Positions 44,850 through 54,600 of a DNA stretch of 64,000 nucleotides are shown in pieces; within the stretch, counting starts at the first letter, position 1; the number at the start of each line of letters is the position of its first letter. A program made the position numbers and the translations under genes. Below the pieces are notes generated by a model. The model made no database searches and was not told the DNA's origin. It worked only from the letters and a program-made list of their open reading frames with translations. The DNA is taken from NCBI RefSeq assembly GCF_035916755.1, contig NZ_JAYWIX010000001.1:186001-250000 (forward strand), in the 5' to 3' direction. This stretch comes from Rothia sp035916755 (GTDB lineage: Bacteria > Actinomycetota > Actinomycetes > Actinomycetales > Micrococcaceae).

Positions 44850-45905
44850 ATGGCACTCTTTACCGACACCCAGGCCATGGGCCTTGCCCTCGATAAAGCC
44901 CGCAAGGGCGTGCGCGGGGCTAACCCCCTGGTGGGCGCCGTCATTGTGGACGCCACCGGGCAGCTCCTTGCCACCGGCTGGCACCGCGGCGCCGGCACCC
45001 CCCACGCCGAAGCCCACGCCCTAGCAAACGCGCGCGAAGCCGGCATCGACGTGCGTGGTACCCGCATGTACGTCACCTTAGAACCCTGCAACCACACCGG
45101 CCGCACCGGCCCCTGCTCGGTCGCCATCGCTAAGGCAGGAATCGCCGAGGTCATCTACGCCTATTCTGATACCACCGAGCACGCCGCCGGGGGAGCCACC
45201 TACCTGCGCTCCCAAGGCATCACCGTGCGCGGCGGGGTACTCGAGAACGAAGCCTACGCCCTCAACGCCCGCTGGTTCGCAGCGGCTGCCGGGAAGCGTC
45301 CTTTCGTCACCGCCAAAATTGCCAGCTCACTCGACGGCTACATCGCAGCCGCCGACGGAACAAGCCAGTGGATCACCGGGGAAGAAGCCCGCACCGACGG
45401 CCACGCCCTGCGCGCCCGCGCCGACGCCATCATGGTCGGCACCGGCACCGTGCAAGCCGATAACCCGCAGCTCACAGCAAGGACGGGCACTGGGCAGCTT
45501 GCCGAGCAGCAACCGCTGCGCGTGGTCATGGGTACCAGCCAGCTTGTAGACGGGCACCTGGCCGAGGCCGTAGCAGAGGGCACAGCAATTCACCTGCCAA
45601 TCCGAGACCCCCAGCAGGCTCTTACCGAGCTCTACGCACGGGGCGTGAAGCACCTGCTCCTGGAAGGCGGCCCCACCCTCATCACCGCCTTCATGCGCGC
45701 CAACCTGGTCGACGAACTCTACTGGTACCGAGCGCCCCTGCTGCTCGGCGCCGGAAAACCAGCCCTGGGCGACCTCGGCATCAGCAGCCTGAACCAGGCG
45801 GGGCGCTGGCAGCTCGACCATCTCACCCACCACCCAGCAGCGCAAACCTTGGGAGCGGACGTCCGCACCCGGCTTGTGCCAGCAAACGGAATAGAAACCC
45901 GATAA
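44850..45905 (+). CDS. ribD: Bifunctional pyrimidine deaminase/reductase RibD
   Basis: 351 aa. The N-terminal deaminase has the zinc motifs HAEAHALANAR (HxE) and EPCNHTGRTGPC. The reductase part shows RPFVTAKIASSLDGYIAAAD, DAIMVGTGTVQADNPQLT and LLLEGGPTLITAFM. It starts two bases after the transporter stop codon. A long hairpin element separates it from the next gene. Confidence 0.95.
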   Translation: MALFTDTQAMGLALDKARKGVRGANPLVGAVIVDATGQLLATGWHRGAGTPHAEAHALANAREAGIDVRGTRMYVTLEPCNHTGRTGPCSVAIAKAGIAEVIYAYSDTTEHAAGGATYLRSQGITVRGGVLENEAYALNARWFAAAAGKRPFVTAKIASSLDGYIAAADGTSQWITGEEARTDGHALRARADAIMVGTGTVQADNPQLTARTGTGQLAEQQPLRVVMGTSQLVDGHLAEAVAEGTAIHLPIRDPQQALTELYARGVKHLLLEGGPTLITAFMRANLVDELYWYRAPLLLGAGKPALGDLGISSLNQAGRWQLDHLTHHPAAQTLGADVRTRLVPANGIETR

Positions 45906-45912
45906 GGTGCGC

Positions 45913-46015
45913 CCGATAGACGCAGCGCCGCGTGTGACCCTCTCATGTCTCGCGCTGGGGCGCTCGACATGATTCATGCCAGCCCCACGCCAACACGCGG
46001 CGCTGCCTCTATCGG
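45913..46015. repeat. Long hairpin element between ribD and ribE (copy C)
   Basis: The arms 45913-45935 and 45993-46015 pair at 22 of 23 positions. Inside, TCATGTC (45943) pairs with GACATGA (45966). The 18-base core CTCGCGCTGGGGCGCTCG (45949-45966) is the exact complement of 9766-9783 in copy A, and ATTCATGCCAGCCCC matches the same family block. Unlike the other copies it lies within an operon. Confidence 0.88.
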
Positions 46016-46040
46016 CCCCACCCTCCCACCTAAGGACCTC

Positions 46041-47357
46041 ATGTTTACCGGAATCATTGCCGCTGTCGGCACCGTAGAATCTCTTGAACCCGTACTCGAT
46101 AGCTCGGGCCGGGTTGAATCAGCCGTTGTGACGATCAATGCTGGCCCGATTATCGACGACCTGGAACACGGCGGCTCCCTGGCCGTCAATGGCGTCTGCC
46201 TGACCGCTACTCGCACCCGTGAGCTTGCCGACGGCTACTTCGCTGCCGACATGATGGGTGAAACCCTGCGCCGCACCAACCTGGGGCAGCTGGCCCCTGG
46301 CGCGCGCGTCAACCTTGAGCGCTGCATGCCAGCCGACGGCCGCTTTGACGGGCACGTCGTGCAGGGCCACGTGGACGGGCTCGGCACCGTGGTCAAGGTC
46401 GAAGACCACGAATCCTGGCGTACCGTGCGCATACGCGTGCCGCGAGATATGGCAGCCCACCTGACCGAGAAGGGCTCCATTACTGTCTCGGGTGCGTCGC
46501 TGACCGTCACCGCCGTATCCCACCCGCAGGCCGACACCCACTGGTTCGAAGTAGGTCTGATCCCTGCCACTCTTGAAGCCACCACCTTAGGTGAGCTGAC
46601 CGTGGGTGATACCGTCAACCTCGAAACCGACGCCCTCGCCAAGTACGTGCAGCGTATTCTGGCGGTATCGGGGTCGGTAGCTGGTCTAGGCCTTACCCCC
46701 ACCGGTAGCGCTGGCGGTGGCACCCAGCACCGCGCCGCCGCCCTCGACACCATCGACCGGGCGATTGCCGAAATTGCCCGCGGCGGGGCCGTCGTCGTGG
46801 TCGATGACGAAGACCGCGAAAACGAAGGCGACATCATCTTCGCCGCTGAACACGCCACCCCTGAACTCATGGGCTTCACCATCCGCTACACCTCCGGTGT
46901 CATCTGCGCCCCTATGAGCGCCGCACGGGCAGATGCCCTGGGCCTGCCGCCCATGGTTGAGGTCAACGAGGACACCAAGGGCACCGCCTACACCGTCACC
47001 TGCGACGCCCGCGACGGCGTCACCACCGGCATCTCAGCCGCTGACCGGGCGTGCACCGTTCAGGTACTCGCCGACCCGGCGTCCTCTGCGGGAGATTTGA
47101 CCCGTCCCGGCCACGTGCTGCCCCTGCGCGCGGTCGACGGGGGAGTGCGCCAGCGCCCCGGCCACACCGAAGCAGCGGTAGAGCTCTCCCAGCTCGCGGG
47201 CCTCTCGGGGGTCGGCGTGATCTCTGAAATCGTGAACGACGACGGCACCATGATGCGCTTCGACGCCCTACGCGCCTTCGCCACCCAACACAACATGCCC
47301 ATGATTTCCATCGCTGACCTGGTCACCTACCTGCAGGAGCGCGACAGTGACCGATAA
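46041..47357 (+). CDS. Riboflavin synthase - DHBP synthase fusion (RibE-RibB)
   Basis: 438 aa. Residues 1-200 are the two lumazine-binding repeats of riboflavin synthase (MFTGIIAAVGTVESL, CLTATRTREL, GHVVQGHVDGLG; GSITVSGASLTVTAV). A linker of about 20 residues (GLGLTPTGSAGGGTQ) is followed by 3,4-dihydroxy-2-butanone-4-phosphate synthase: AIAEIARGGAVVVVDDEDRE and NEGDIIFAAEH, GHTEAAVELSQLAGL and the C-terminal DGTMMR. The GTP cyclohydrolase II usually fused to DHBP synthase (RibBA) is instead a separate gene overlapping the end. ATG 46041 has AAGGA six bases upstream. Confidence 0.95.
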   Translation: MFTGIIAAVGTVESLEPVLDSSGRVESAVVTINAGPIIDDLEHGGSLAVNGVCLTATRTRELADGYFAADMMGETLRRTNLGQLAPGARVNLERCMPADGRFDGHVVQGHVDGLGTVVKVEDHESWRTVRIRVPRDMAAHLTEKGSITVSGASLTVTAVSHPQADTHWFEVGLIPATLEATTLGELTVGDTVNLETDALAKYVQRILAVSGSVAGLGLTPTGSAGGGTQHRAAALDTIDRAIAEIARGGAVVVVDDEDRENEGDIIFAAEHATPELMGFTIRYTSGVICAPMSAARADALGLPPMVEVNEDTKGTAYTVTCDARDGVTTGISAADRACTVQVLADPASSAGDLTRPGHVLPLRAVDGGVRQRPGHTEAAVELSQLAGLSGVGVISEIVNDDGTMMRFDALRAFATQHNMPMISIADLVTYLQERDSDR

Positions 47358-47970
47358 AAACACCCTGGTAGCCAGCAGCGAGCCGGTGCTGGTGCCCACC
47401 CCTCACGGTACCTTCGCCGTGTCTGCCTACGAGTTTGCCGACGGCACCGAGCACATGCTCGCCACAGCGGTCGGTGCGGACAGACGCCCCCTCGCCTCTG
47501 GGGAGGAAGGGCAAGACCACCTGGTTCGGCTCCACTCCGAGTGCGCTACCGGTGACCTGCTAGGCTCCTACCGCTGCGACTGCGGGCCCCAGCTAGAAAA
47601 AGCCCTCGCCACCGTGCAAGAGATGGGCGGTTCTGTGCTGTACCTGCGTGGGCACGAGGGCAGGGGGATTGGCCTGGTGAATAAGCTCCGCGCCTATGCC
47701 CTGCAAGATGCCGGGGACGACACCCTCGACGCCAACCTACACCTGGGCTTCCCAGCTGACGCGCGGGACTACACCCAGGCGTCCGCCATCTTGAAAGCAG
47801 CCGGGCTGACCCGCGTCCGCCTACTCACCAACAACCCGGCCAAGGCCGAAGCCCTGGCCGAGCTGGGAGTACAGGTCACAGGGCTGGTGCCCGACGTGAT
47901 TGCACCCCGGCCCGAAAACGAGCGCTACCTCGCCACCAAACGCGACCGTATGCGCCACATCCTCAACTAG
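47347..47970 (+). CDS. ribA: GTP cyclohydrolase II
   Basis: 207 aa. Opens the riboflavin pathway from GTP. HSECATGDLLGSYRCDCG contains the zinc Cys ligands, and RGHEGRGIGLVNKL is the signature. GTG 47347 overlaps the RibE-RibB end by 11 bases and has AGGAG upstream, so translation is coupled. Confidence 0.94.
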   Translation: MTDKNTLVASSEPVLVPTPHGTFAVSAYEFADGTEHMLATAVGADRRPLASGEEGQDHLVRLHSECATGDLLGSYRCDCGPQLEKALATVQEMGGSVLYLRGHEGRGIGLVNKLRAYALQDAGDDTLDANLHLGFPADARDYTQASAILKAAGLTRVRLLTNNPAKAEALAELGVQVTGLVPDVIAPRPENERYLATKRDRMRHILN

Positions 47971-48031
47971 GTACCATCTGAGTCAGAAAAACCCATCTAG
48001 TTTGTGGTCATTTCTGAATTAGTTGGTACCT
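47969..48031. repeat. Inverted repeat between ribA and ribH
   Basis: AGGTACCA (47969-47976) with TGGTACCT (48024-48031), and TCAGAAA (47983) with TTTCTGA (48011). Overlaps the ribA stop codon. It lacks the hairpin-family core; likely regulatory or an attenuator within the rib operon. Confidence 0.5.
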
Positions 48032-48060
48032 ACCCCCACCCCAACCCTAAGGAGAACACC

Positions 48061-48531
48061 ATGAGCGGAGCAGGAGCACCCGCCCCCAAACTCAACCCCG
48101 CAGACACCGCAGGTCTGAAGGTCGCCGTGATTGCGGCGTCCTGGCACACCCAGATTATGGACGGCCTGCTCGACGGCGCCCAGCGCGCGGCAGCGGATGC
48201 CGGTATCGAACCGACCATCGTGCGCGTGCCCGGCACCTTTGAACTGCCGGTAGCCGCCGCAACCCTGGCTGAGAAGTACGATGCGCTCGTCGCCCTGGGC
48301 GTGGTCATCCGCGGCGGCACCCCCCACTTTGACTACGTCTGCGACGCAGCTACCAGTGGCCTGACCAAGGTCTCTGTAGAAACCAAAACCCCCGTCGGGT
48401 TTGGCGTGCTGACCTGCGACACCGAAGAGCAGGGCATCGACCGTGCCGGCCTGCCCGGCTCCACCGAAGACAAGGGCTACGAGGCAATGGCGGCGGCGCT
48501 GGAAACCGTGGTGGCCCTGCGGGGGCTCTAA
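48061..48531 (+). CDS. ribH: 6,7-dimethyl-8-ribityllumazine synthase
   Basis: 156 aa. AASWHTQIMDGLL, VRVPGTFELPVAA and GVVIRGGTPHFDYV (lumazine-binding, with the catalytic His in the PHFDYV region) identify it. ATG has AAGGAG. Completes the pathway with ribD, ribE-ribB and ribA. Confidence 0.95.
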   Translation: MSGAGAPAPKLNPADTAGLKVAVIAASWHTQIMDGLLDGAQRAAADAGIEPTIVRVPGTFELPVAAATLAEKYDALVALGVVIRGGTPHFDYVCDAATSGLTKVSVETKTPVGFGVLTCDTEEQGIDRAGLPGSTEDKGYEAMAAALETVVALRGL

Positions 48532-48536
48532 AGATA

Positions 48537-48641
48537 GGTGGGCTTTAAAGCGGCCCACCCCACCTAGGCTCAAGCCTTGACTGTAACGGAAAGTGCCATC
48601 TGCTTGTTCTTTTGACGCGCAGATGGCATTTTCAGTTACAT
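48537..48641 (+). terminator. Two hairpins ending the rib operon
   Basis: GGTGGGC/GCCCACC (48537-48559) lies just after ribH. Then TGCCATCTGC (48594-48603) pairs with GCAGATGGCA (48619-48628), with TTTT following and an outer TGTAAC/GTTACA stem (48582, 48635). Confidence 0.7.
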
Positions 48642-48780
48642 TCAGCCGCCTGCACCGGCCCTCGCCCCTGCCTTGGGCGCGGGGCAGGCGTCCGTCCGCG
48701 CATCTCACCCTGCACGCGTGCCCGAAAGATGAAATCTGCTCCTACCCGGTAAGCCCAGCTGCCTAAAGAGGAGTAGGCTA

Positions 48781-49050
48781 GTGACCGTGAAGAACTTTGA
48801 AACCCTATTCGCAGAGCTAGCCGAAAAGGCCCAAACCCGCCCCGAGGGATCCGGCACCGTTGCGGAACTCGACAAAGGCGTGCACTTTATTGGCAAGAAA
48901 ATCGTAGAAGAAGCAGCCGAGGTCTGGATGGCCGCTGAATTCCAGTCTGACGCAGAGTTCGCCGAAGAAGCTTCACAGCTGATTTACCATTTGCAGTGCA
49001 TGATGATCGCCAAGGGACTGACTCCCGAAGATATCTACAAGTACCTCTAA
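48781..49050 (+). CDS. hisE: Phosphoribosyl-ATP pyrophosphatase
   Basis: 89 aa, helical. Second step of histidine biosynthesis. FETLFAELAEKAQTRPEGSG, GKKIVEEAAEVWMAA and ASQLIYHLQCMM match HisE. GTG 48781 is preceded by AGAGGAG. It is followed by hisG after 24 bases. Confidence 0.93.
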   Translation: MTVKNFETLFAELAEKAQTRPEGSGTVAELDKGVHFIGKKIVEEAAEVWMAAEFQSDAEFAEEASQLIYHLQCMMIAKGLTPEDIYKYL

Positions 49051-49074
49051 ACCACCACTGCAAAGGAAAAACCT

Positions 49075-49920
49075 ATGCTGCGCGTTGCAGTTCCTAACAA
49101 GGGCATGCTCTCTCAGGCTGCCATCACCATGCTCACCGAAGCGGGCTACCTCCAGCGCCGCGACTCCCGCGAGCTGGTGCTCGTTGACCAGGACAACGAG
49201 GTTGAATTCTTCTACCTGCGCCCCCGCGACATCGCCGTGTACGTGGGCGAGGGCACCCTGGACGTCGGTATCACCGGGCGTGACCTGCTGCTCGACTCCG
49301 GCACCCACGCTGAGGAAGCACTCAAACTCGATTTTGCCCGCTCCACCTTCCGTCTGGCCGGGCCCACCGGTACCTACACCGACCCGTCCGAACTTGACGG
49401 TAAGCGCATTGCCACCAGCTACAAGCGCCTGCTGACCGACTACCTGGAACGCTCCGGTATCAATGCCTCAGTCGTACGCCTGGACGGTGCTATTGAGTCC
49501 TCAATTCGCCTGGGCGTTGCTGACGCCATCGCCGACGTCGTGGAAACCGGCAACACCATGCGCGCCGCTGGTCTTGAACCATTTGGCGACCCGATTATGC
49601 GCTCCGAGGCCCTGCTGATTAAGCGCCCCGGGGTTGAGGACCACGCCGGTCTTGAGCGCCTCCAGCGCCGCCTGCAGGGTGTGCTGATTGCCCGCCAGTA
49701 CGTCATGATTGACTACAACATCGAGGAGGCTAACCTGGGTGCGGCTAAGGAACTGACCCCCGGCCTGGAAGCCCCGACCATCTCGCCGCTCTCGCGCGAG
49801 GGTTGGGTTGCCGTGCGCTCCATGGTGCCGCGCAAGGCAGCGAATAAGGTCATGGATTCCCTCTACGAGATCGGTGGCCGCGGCATCCTGGTCACCGCCA
49901 TTCAGGCTGCGCGCCTGTAA
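49075..49920 (+). CDS. hisG: ATP phosphoribosyltransferase, long form
   Basis: 281 aa. First enzyme of histidine biosynthesis. LRVAVPNKGMLSQAAITML, DVGITGRDLLL and VETGNTMRAAGL identify it. The C-terminal extension beyond about 210 aa is the regulatory ACT-like domain of the long form, so no HisZ is needed. ATG has AAAGGAA. Confidence 0.95.
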   Translation: MLRVAVPNKGMLSQAAITMLTEAGYLQRRDSRELVLVDQDNEVEFFYLRPRDIAVYVGEGTLDVGITGRDLLLDSGTHAEEALKLDFARSTFRLAGPTGTYTDPSELDGKRIATSYKRLLTDYLERSGINASVVRLDGAIESSIRLGVADAIADVVETGNTMRAAGLEPFGDPIMRSEALLIKRPGVEDHAGLERLQRRLQGVLIARQYVMIDYNIEEANLGAAKELTPGLEAPTISPLSREGWVAVRSMVPRKAANKVMDSLYEIGGRGILVTAIQAARL

Positions 49921-50001
49921 CCTTACCCGGCGGCATCCTTGCCCCTGATATGGGCGGACGCCGCCGCTTCAGTTTTGCTTTCAAGGAAAGGGGGCGCGCC
50001 C

Positions 50002-50763
50002 GTGGGTGTTGCCATTCGTGTTATTCCGTGTCTTGATGTGGACGCCGGTCGCGTGGTCAAGGGCGTTAAGTTTGAGGGTCTGCGCGATGCTGGCGACCCG
50101 GTAGAACTCGCCAAACGCTACAACGCTGAGGGTGCCGATGAGCTGACCTTCCTGGACGTCACCGCCTCTTCTTCTGACCGCCAGACCACCTTCGATGTGG
50201 TGTCGTCGACCGCCGAGCAGGTCTTTATCCCGCTGACCGTGGGCGGAGGAGTGCGCACTGCTGAGGACGTCGACCGCCTGCTACGCACCGGCGCCGATAA
50301 AGCCTCTATCAATACTGCGGCTATTGCCCGGCCCGAGGTAATCAACAAGATTACCGAGCGGTTTGGTTCCCAGGTGCTGGTGCTCTCTGCGGACGCTAAG
50401 AAGTCGGACGCTACCCCCTCGGGGTATGAGGTGACCACCCATGGCGGCCGCACATCCACCGGGCTTGATCTGCTTGAATGGGTTGCTGAGGCCCAGGAGC
50501 GCGGCGCGGGCGAGATCCTGCTGAACTCCATTGATGCCGACGGCACCAAGGCCGGCTTTGACCTACCCATGATTCGTGCGGTGCGCTCTGTTGTCACCGT
50601 ACCACTGATTGCTTCGGGCGGCGCGGGCGCCGCCGAGCATTTCCCACCCGCCATCGAAGCAGGGGCGGACGCCGTCCTGGCAGCTTCAATTTTCCACTTC
50701 GGCGAGGTCAGCATTGGGGAAGTGAAGGACGCAATCCGAGCGGCGGGGTACGAAGTACGGTAG
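50002..50763 (+). CDS. hisF: Imidazole glycerol phosphate synthase cyclase subunit
   Basis: 253 aa, (beta/alpha)8 barrel. VIPCLDVDAGRVVKGVKFEG with the catalytic Asp, then FLDVTASSSDR (second catalytic Asp at SSDR) and GGAGAAEHF are typical. GTG 50002 was chosen because the family starts GVAIRVIPCLD; an earlier ATG would add non-conserved residues. Its 3' end is duplicated at about 51375-51513. Confidence 0.95.
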   Translation: MGVAIRVIPCLDVDAGRVVKGVKFEGLRDAGDPVELAKRYNAEGADELTFLDVTASSSDRQTTFDVVSSTAEQVFIPLTVGGGVRTAEDVDRLLRTGADKASINTAAIARPEVINKITERFGSQVLVLSADAKKSDATPSGYEVTTHGGRTSTGLDLLEWVAEAQERGAGEILLNSIDADGTKAGFDLPMIRAVRSVVTVPLIASGGAGAAEHFPPAIEAGADAVLAASIFHFGEVSIGEVKDAIRAAGYEVR

Positions 50764-50778
50764 GAGAGGACAAGACAA

Positions 50779-50980
50779 GTAAGGCTCACCAGGCTCACGC
50801 TGGATGGAGCCCAGCAGATTCCGAGCGCGCGAGGAAATAAATCTGCGGGCGGAATAGGCGCAAGCCTGACCCTCACGCCCCGCCTTACGGCCGATTACGT
50901 TAGCTCTTGTGTGCTCGCGCGCTCGCACTCGCTCACTTCATCCGAGCCAACAGCTTCGCTGTGAGCCTGGCTGGCCTTAC
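50779..50980. repeat. Composite hairpin element downstream of hisF (copy D)
   Basis: Left arm GTAAGGCTCACCAGGCTCAC (50779-50798) pairs with 50961-50980 at 17 of 20 positions. Inside are blocks shared with copy B (ATTCCGAGCGCGCGAGGAAA at 50818; a segment at 50875-50922) and copy E (GAGCCAACAGCTTCGCTGTG at 50944). Between hisF and a convergent small gene. Confidence 0.85.
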
Positions 50981-51019
50981 CACTCCGAGCGGAATTCCGA
51001 AAATGAAACCTAAAGGGCT

Positions 51020-51259
51020 TTAGCGTTTCTCTGTAGCTAGACGGCTAAATGCTTTTTCGAGGTCTTTGATGGGCAGGCTGTTGTGCAGAGACTTTGCCTG
51101 TAGAGCATAGAGACTCCGTTTTGCGTCTATTAGCCCATCTGTGCCACGCGTATGTTCGGTGTGTGAGCGACGAGTTGTAGTTTCGCTACTGGTCTTTAGT
51201 ACCTTTTTAGCTTTTCTGACTGCTCTGCACATTGCAGAATTCACAGCGCTAATAGTCAT
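51020..51259 (-). CDS. Small basic protein, unknown function
   Basis: 79 aa, start ATG 51259 with an excellent GGAGG Shine-Dalgarno seven bases upstream. Lys/Arg-rich N-terminal half, helical C-terminus KDLEKAFSRLATEKR. An overlapping plus-strand frame 51141-51401 has no such signal. No known family; inside the accessory block. Confidence 0.45.
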   Translation of the reverse strand: MTISAVNSAMCRAVRKAKKVLKTSSETTTRRSHTEHTRGTDGLIDAKRSLYALQAKSLHNSLPIKDLEKAFSRLATEKR

Positions 51260-51374
51260 TTCCTACCCTCCTATCCTAGGTATGACGTATTTGTTCTCTA
51301 ACGTAGAGCCTATCGTTCTTACTCTATTTCTGGGAAGAGGGCTGGTAGTCCTTAACCATATCGAGAACTGCTTT

Positions 51375-51513
51375 GGCCTGGTACTTCCCGCCCGCCACTG
51401 AGATCGGCGCGGAAGCCTAGTTTGCAGCTATAATTTTCCACTTCGGCGAAGTCAGCATTGGGGAAGTCAAGGGTGCAGTCCAAGCGGCGGGGTGCGAAGT
51501 TCGGTAGGAAAGT
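51375..51513 (+). pseudogene. Degenerate duplicate of the hisF 3' end
   Basis: The last 89 bases (51425-51513) match the end of hisF (50684-50772) at 78 positions, including the stop codon. Translated, FHFGEVSIGEVKGAVQAAG follows the same frame. Weaker similarity extends left to about 51375. No start codon or upstream part is present, so it is a remnant. Confidence 0.85.
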
Positions 51514-51552
51514 ATCTTGATGATGACTACTGGTTGTTAGTTCAACCTTCTA

Positions 51553-51573
51553 TAGCCCTTTTGGGGCTACTAG
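51553..51573 (+). terminator. Hairpin after the hisF remnant
   Basis: TAGCCC-ttttg-GGGCTA (51553-51569), followed by an AT-rich stretch. Possible leftover terminator of the duplicated hisF end. The rest of 51260-51689 holds no gene I can support. Confidence 0.5.
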
Positions 51574-51689
51574 TAATAATTTTCCTTCAGATGGTGAGCC
51601 CCTAATTAACACCTCAAAATTAAAGGGCGGTGGCTCTCTAAGGGTAGGATTACGGTAGTTGCTCATTCCGCACACAAGAGGGGAATATT

Positions 51690-54600
51690 ATGTCTACCAC
51701 GCTCGAAAATTTACTGGACCATTACCGTAACAGCTCGACTAGCCCTCGCGACCTCGGTGACTGCTTGGAACTATTATTTCGTCAGTACCTAGTCAATGAT
51801 GGTGTTCAATCCCAACAGTACTCTAAAGTTTGGCTCTGGAACGAATGGCCTGAACGCAAAAACTTCGGCGACATCGGTATCGACCTGGTAGCACAACGAC
51901 TGGACGGCGGACTCACCGCAATCCAGTGTAAGTTCTACAAAGAAGACCACACCATTGTGAAGGGCGACATCGACTCCTTCCTCTCTGCATCATCGCGCCG
52001 CCCCTTCACCCACCGCGTTCTTGTCTCTACCACATCGAAATGGTCTAAGAACGCAGAGGAAATGCTGGATTCCCAGCTGATGCCTGTACAGCGTATCGGT
52101 CTAAGCCAGATGGAAGAATCCAACATCGACTGGTCTACTTTCAACTTCGACCGCCCTGAACAAAACGTTCAAACCGTTCAGAAGAAGTCCCTGCTGCCGC
52201 ATCAGCACAAAGCAGTCAAAGAAACTATCGAAGGCTTTGAAGAAGCAGACCGCGGCAAGCTCATCATGGCATGTGGTACCGGTAAGACATTTACCGCACT
52301 CAAGATCGCTGAAAAGTTTGCAGAGAAGAACGACGGCCGTGCCCGAGTGCTCTTCATGGTTCCGTCTCTAGCTCTCATGTCTCAATCTATTAAGGCATTT
52401 TCAGACGATACCGAGTTACCCCTGCACGCTTACGCGGTCTGCTCCGATACTAAGGTAGGGCAAGGGCGCCGTGCCACCGCCAACGACACCGGCGACACCA
52501 AAATTGAAGACCTCCAGATTCCAGCAACCACAGACGGTCTGACCCTTGCAGCAGCTTTGGAAAACAACGAACTCGATGAAGGGCTCACCGTTGTTTTCTC
52601 TACCTACCAATCTGTTGATGCGGTGACCGCTGCTCAAAACGCTGGTGTTCCTGAGTTCGACCTTATCATCTGCGATGAAGCACACCGCACCACCGGTGTT
52701 ACTCTACCTGGTGAAGATCAGTCTCACTTCGTTAAGATTCATGATAACGACTTGGTACGCGGCGATAAGCGCCTCTACATGACAGCAACCCCTCGCCTCT
52801 TCAACGACAACGTGAAGAACAAGGCAAAAGAAGCCGACGCTGTTCTGACTTCAATGGATGATGAAGCGAAGTTCGGCCCGGTTTTCCACCGTATAGGTTT
52901 TGGTGAAGCTGTAGAGCAGAAGCTTTTGACTGATTACAAGGTGATGGTGCTCGGCGTTGATGAAAACCAAGTTACGTCATCATTCCAGGGCGTTCTTGCC
53001 GACGAATACAATGAGCTGAACATTGATGACGTGGCTAAACTTATCGGTTGCTGGAATGGACTTTCAAAGCGTCGAGGCGGTTCTTTTGAAACCAGTTTCG
53101 GTGACGACCTCGCACCCATGAAGCGTGCGGTTGCCTTCAACAAGTCCATCAAGGCTTCACAGAACATCGCCAACGAGTTTGAAGAACTCGTCCGCGTGCA
53201 CCTGCGTAACCTCGATAACGAAGACCCGACCGATGATCTTAGCGTCCAGGTTCAGCATATTGACGGTGGCTTTAACGCTCAGGCTCGTGCTGAGCGTTTG
53301 AATTGGCTGAAAGAAGATATCGAGTCTGAGAATCCGGTCTGCCGTATTCTCACGAACGCTCGCTGTTTGACCGAGGGCGTGGATGTTCCCAACCTTGACG
53401 CGGTTCTCTTCCTCAACCCGCGTAACTCTATGGTTGATGTGATTCAGGCTGTTGGTCGCGTGATGCGTAAGGCTGAGGGCAAAAAGTACGGTTACATTAT
53501 TCTGCCCATTGCTATCCCTGAAGGCGTGTCCACGGCTGAGGCTCTTTCTGATAACAAGCGTTACAAGGTGGTCTGGCAGGTTCTTCAAGCTTTGCGTGCT
53601 CACGATGAGCGTATGGATGCAGCTATTAACCAGATTCAGCTCAATGATAAGAACCCTGAGTCTATTGTGGTTGAGATGATTGACCTACGTAAGAACACCG
53701 GTTCTTCTGAGGGCATTGGCTCTGCTGATGCTTCAGATGCTGGCGAGTCTGATTTTCCGGCCAGTAGTAGCCCGCAGGGTATTCAGGGCTTGTTGAATTT
53801 CCCGGCTGAAGAGTGGAAGGACGGCGTTTACGCCAAGATCGTTGATAAGGTCGGCACCCGTGAATACTGGGACGACTGGTCGAACGATATTGCCTCTATC
53901 GCTGGTAAGCACATCTCCCTGATTAACAGCCTGCTAGAAAATGCTGATGATGAACTTGAGAGGGTTTTCTCTGAGTTCGTTGAGGGCTTGCAGACTATCC
54001 TAAACCCTGCGATTGACCGTGCTCAGGCGGTTGAGATGCTGGCTCAGCACCTGATTACTAAGCCTGTCTTTGACGCGATGTTCGCTGGCCATAAGTTCAC
54101 CGAGATGAACCCGGTCTCTATGTCTATGCAGAACGTGGTGGACTATCTGGGTTCTAATGCGGCGTTTGAGCGTGAGCGTCAGTCCCTGGAACCTTTCTAC
54201 GAGTCGGTACAGAAGCGTGTGGCTGGCCTTGATAGTGCTGCTGGTAAGCAGGAGACAATTAAATACCTCTACGACCGTTTCTTCCAGAATGCCTTCCCGC
54301 GAGTTGCGGATCGCTTGGGTATTGTCTTTACTCCGGTTCCTGTGGTGGACTATATTCTTCGTTCTGCTGATGCTGTTTTGCAGGATGCTTTTGGTAAGTC
54401 CTTATCTGATGAGGGTGTTTCGATTATTGAGCCTTTTGTGGGTACGGGGACTTTTGTAACTCGTCTCTTCCAGCTGGGTTTGATTCGTCCGCAAGATATG
54501 CGGCGTAAGTACACTCGTGAGCTCTACGCCAATGAGCTGGTGTTGCTGTCTTACTATATTGCGGCAATTAATATTGAGACTGCTTATGCTGAGGCGGCTG

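Noticed and set aside
45945..46040. In-frame upstream extension of the RibE-RibB frame
   Set aside because: It runs through the hairpin element; the family begins at MFTG and ATG 46041 has a proper ribosome-binding site.
51141..51401. Plus-strand 86-codon frame over the small basic gene
   Set aside because: No ribosome-binding site, and it runs into the hisF remnant; the minus-strand frame has a far better start.
50770..51424. A mobile element with integrase between the two hisF ends
   Set aside because: The interval is only about 650 bases and holds a repeat and one tiny frame; no recombinase is visible.
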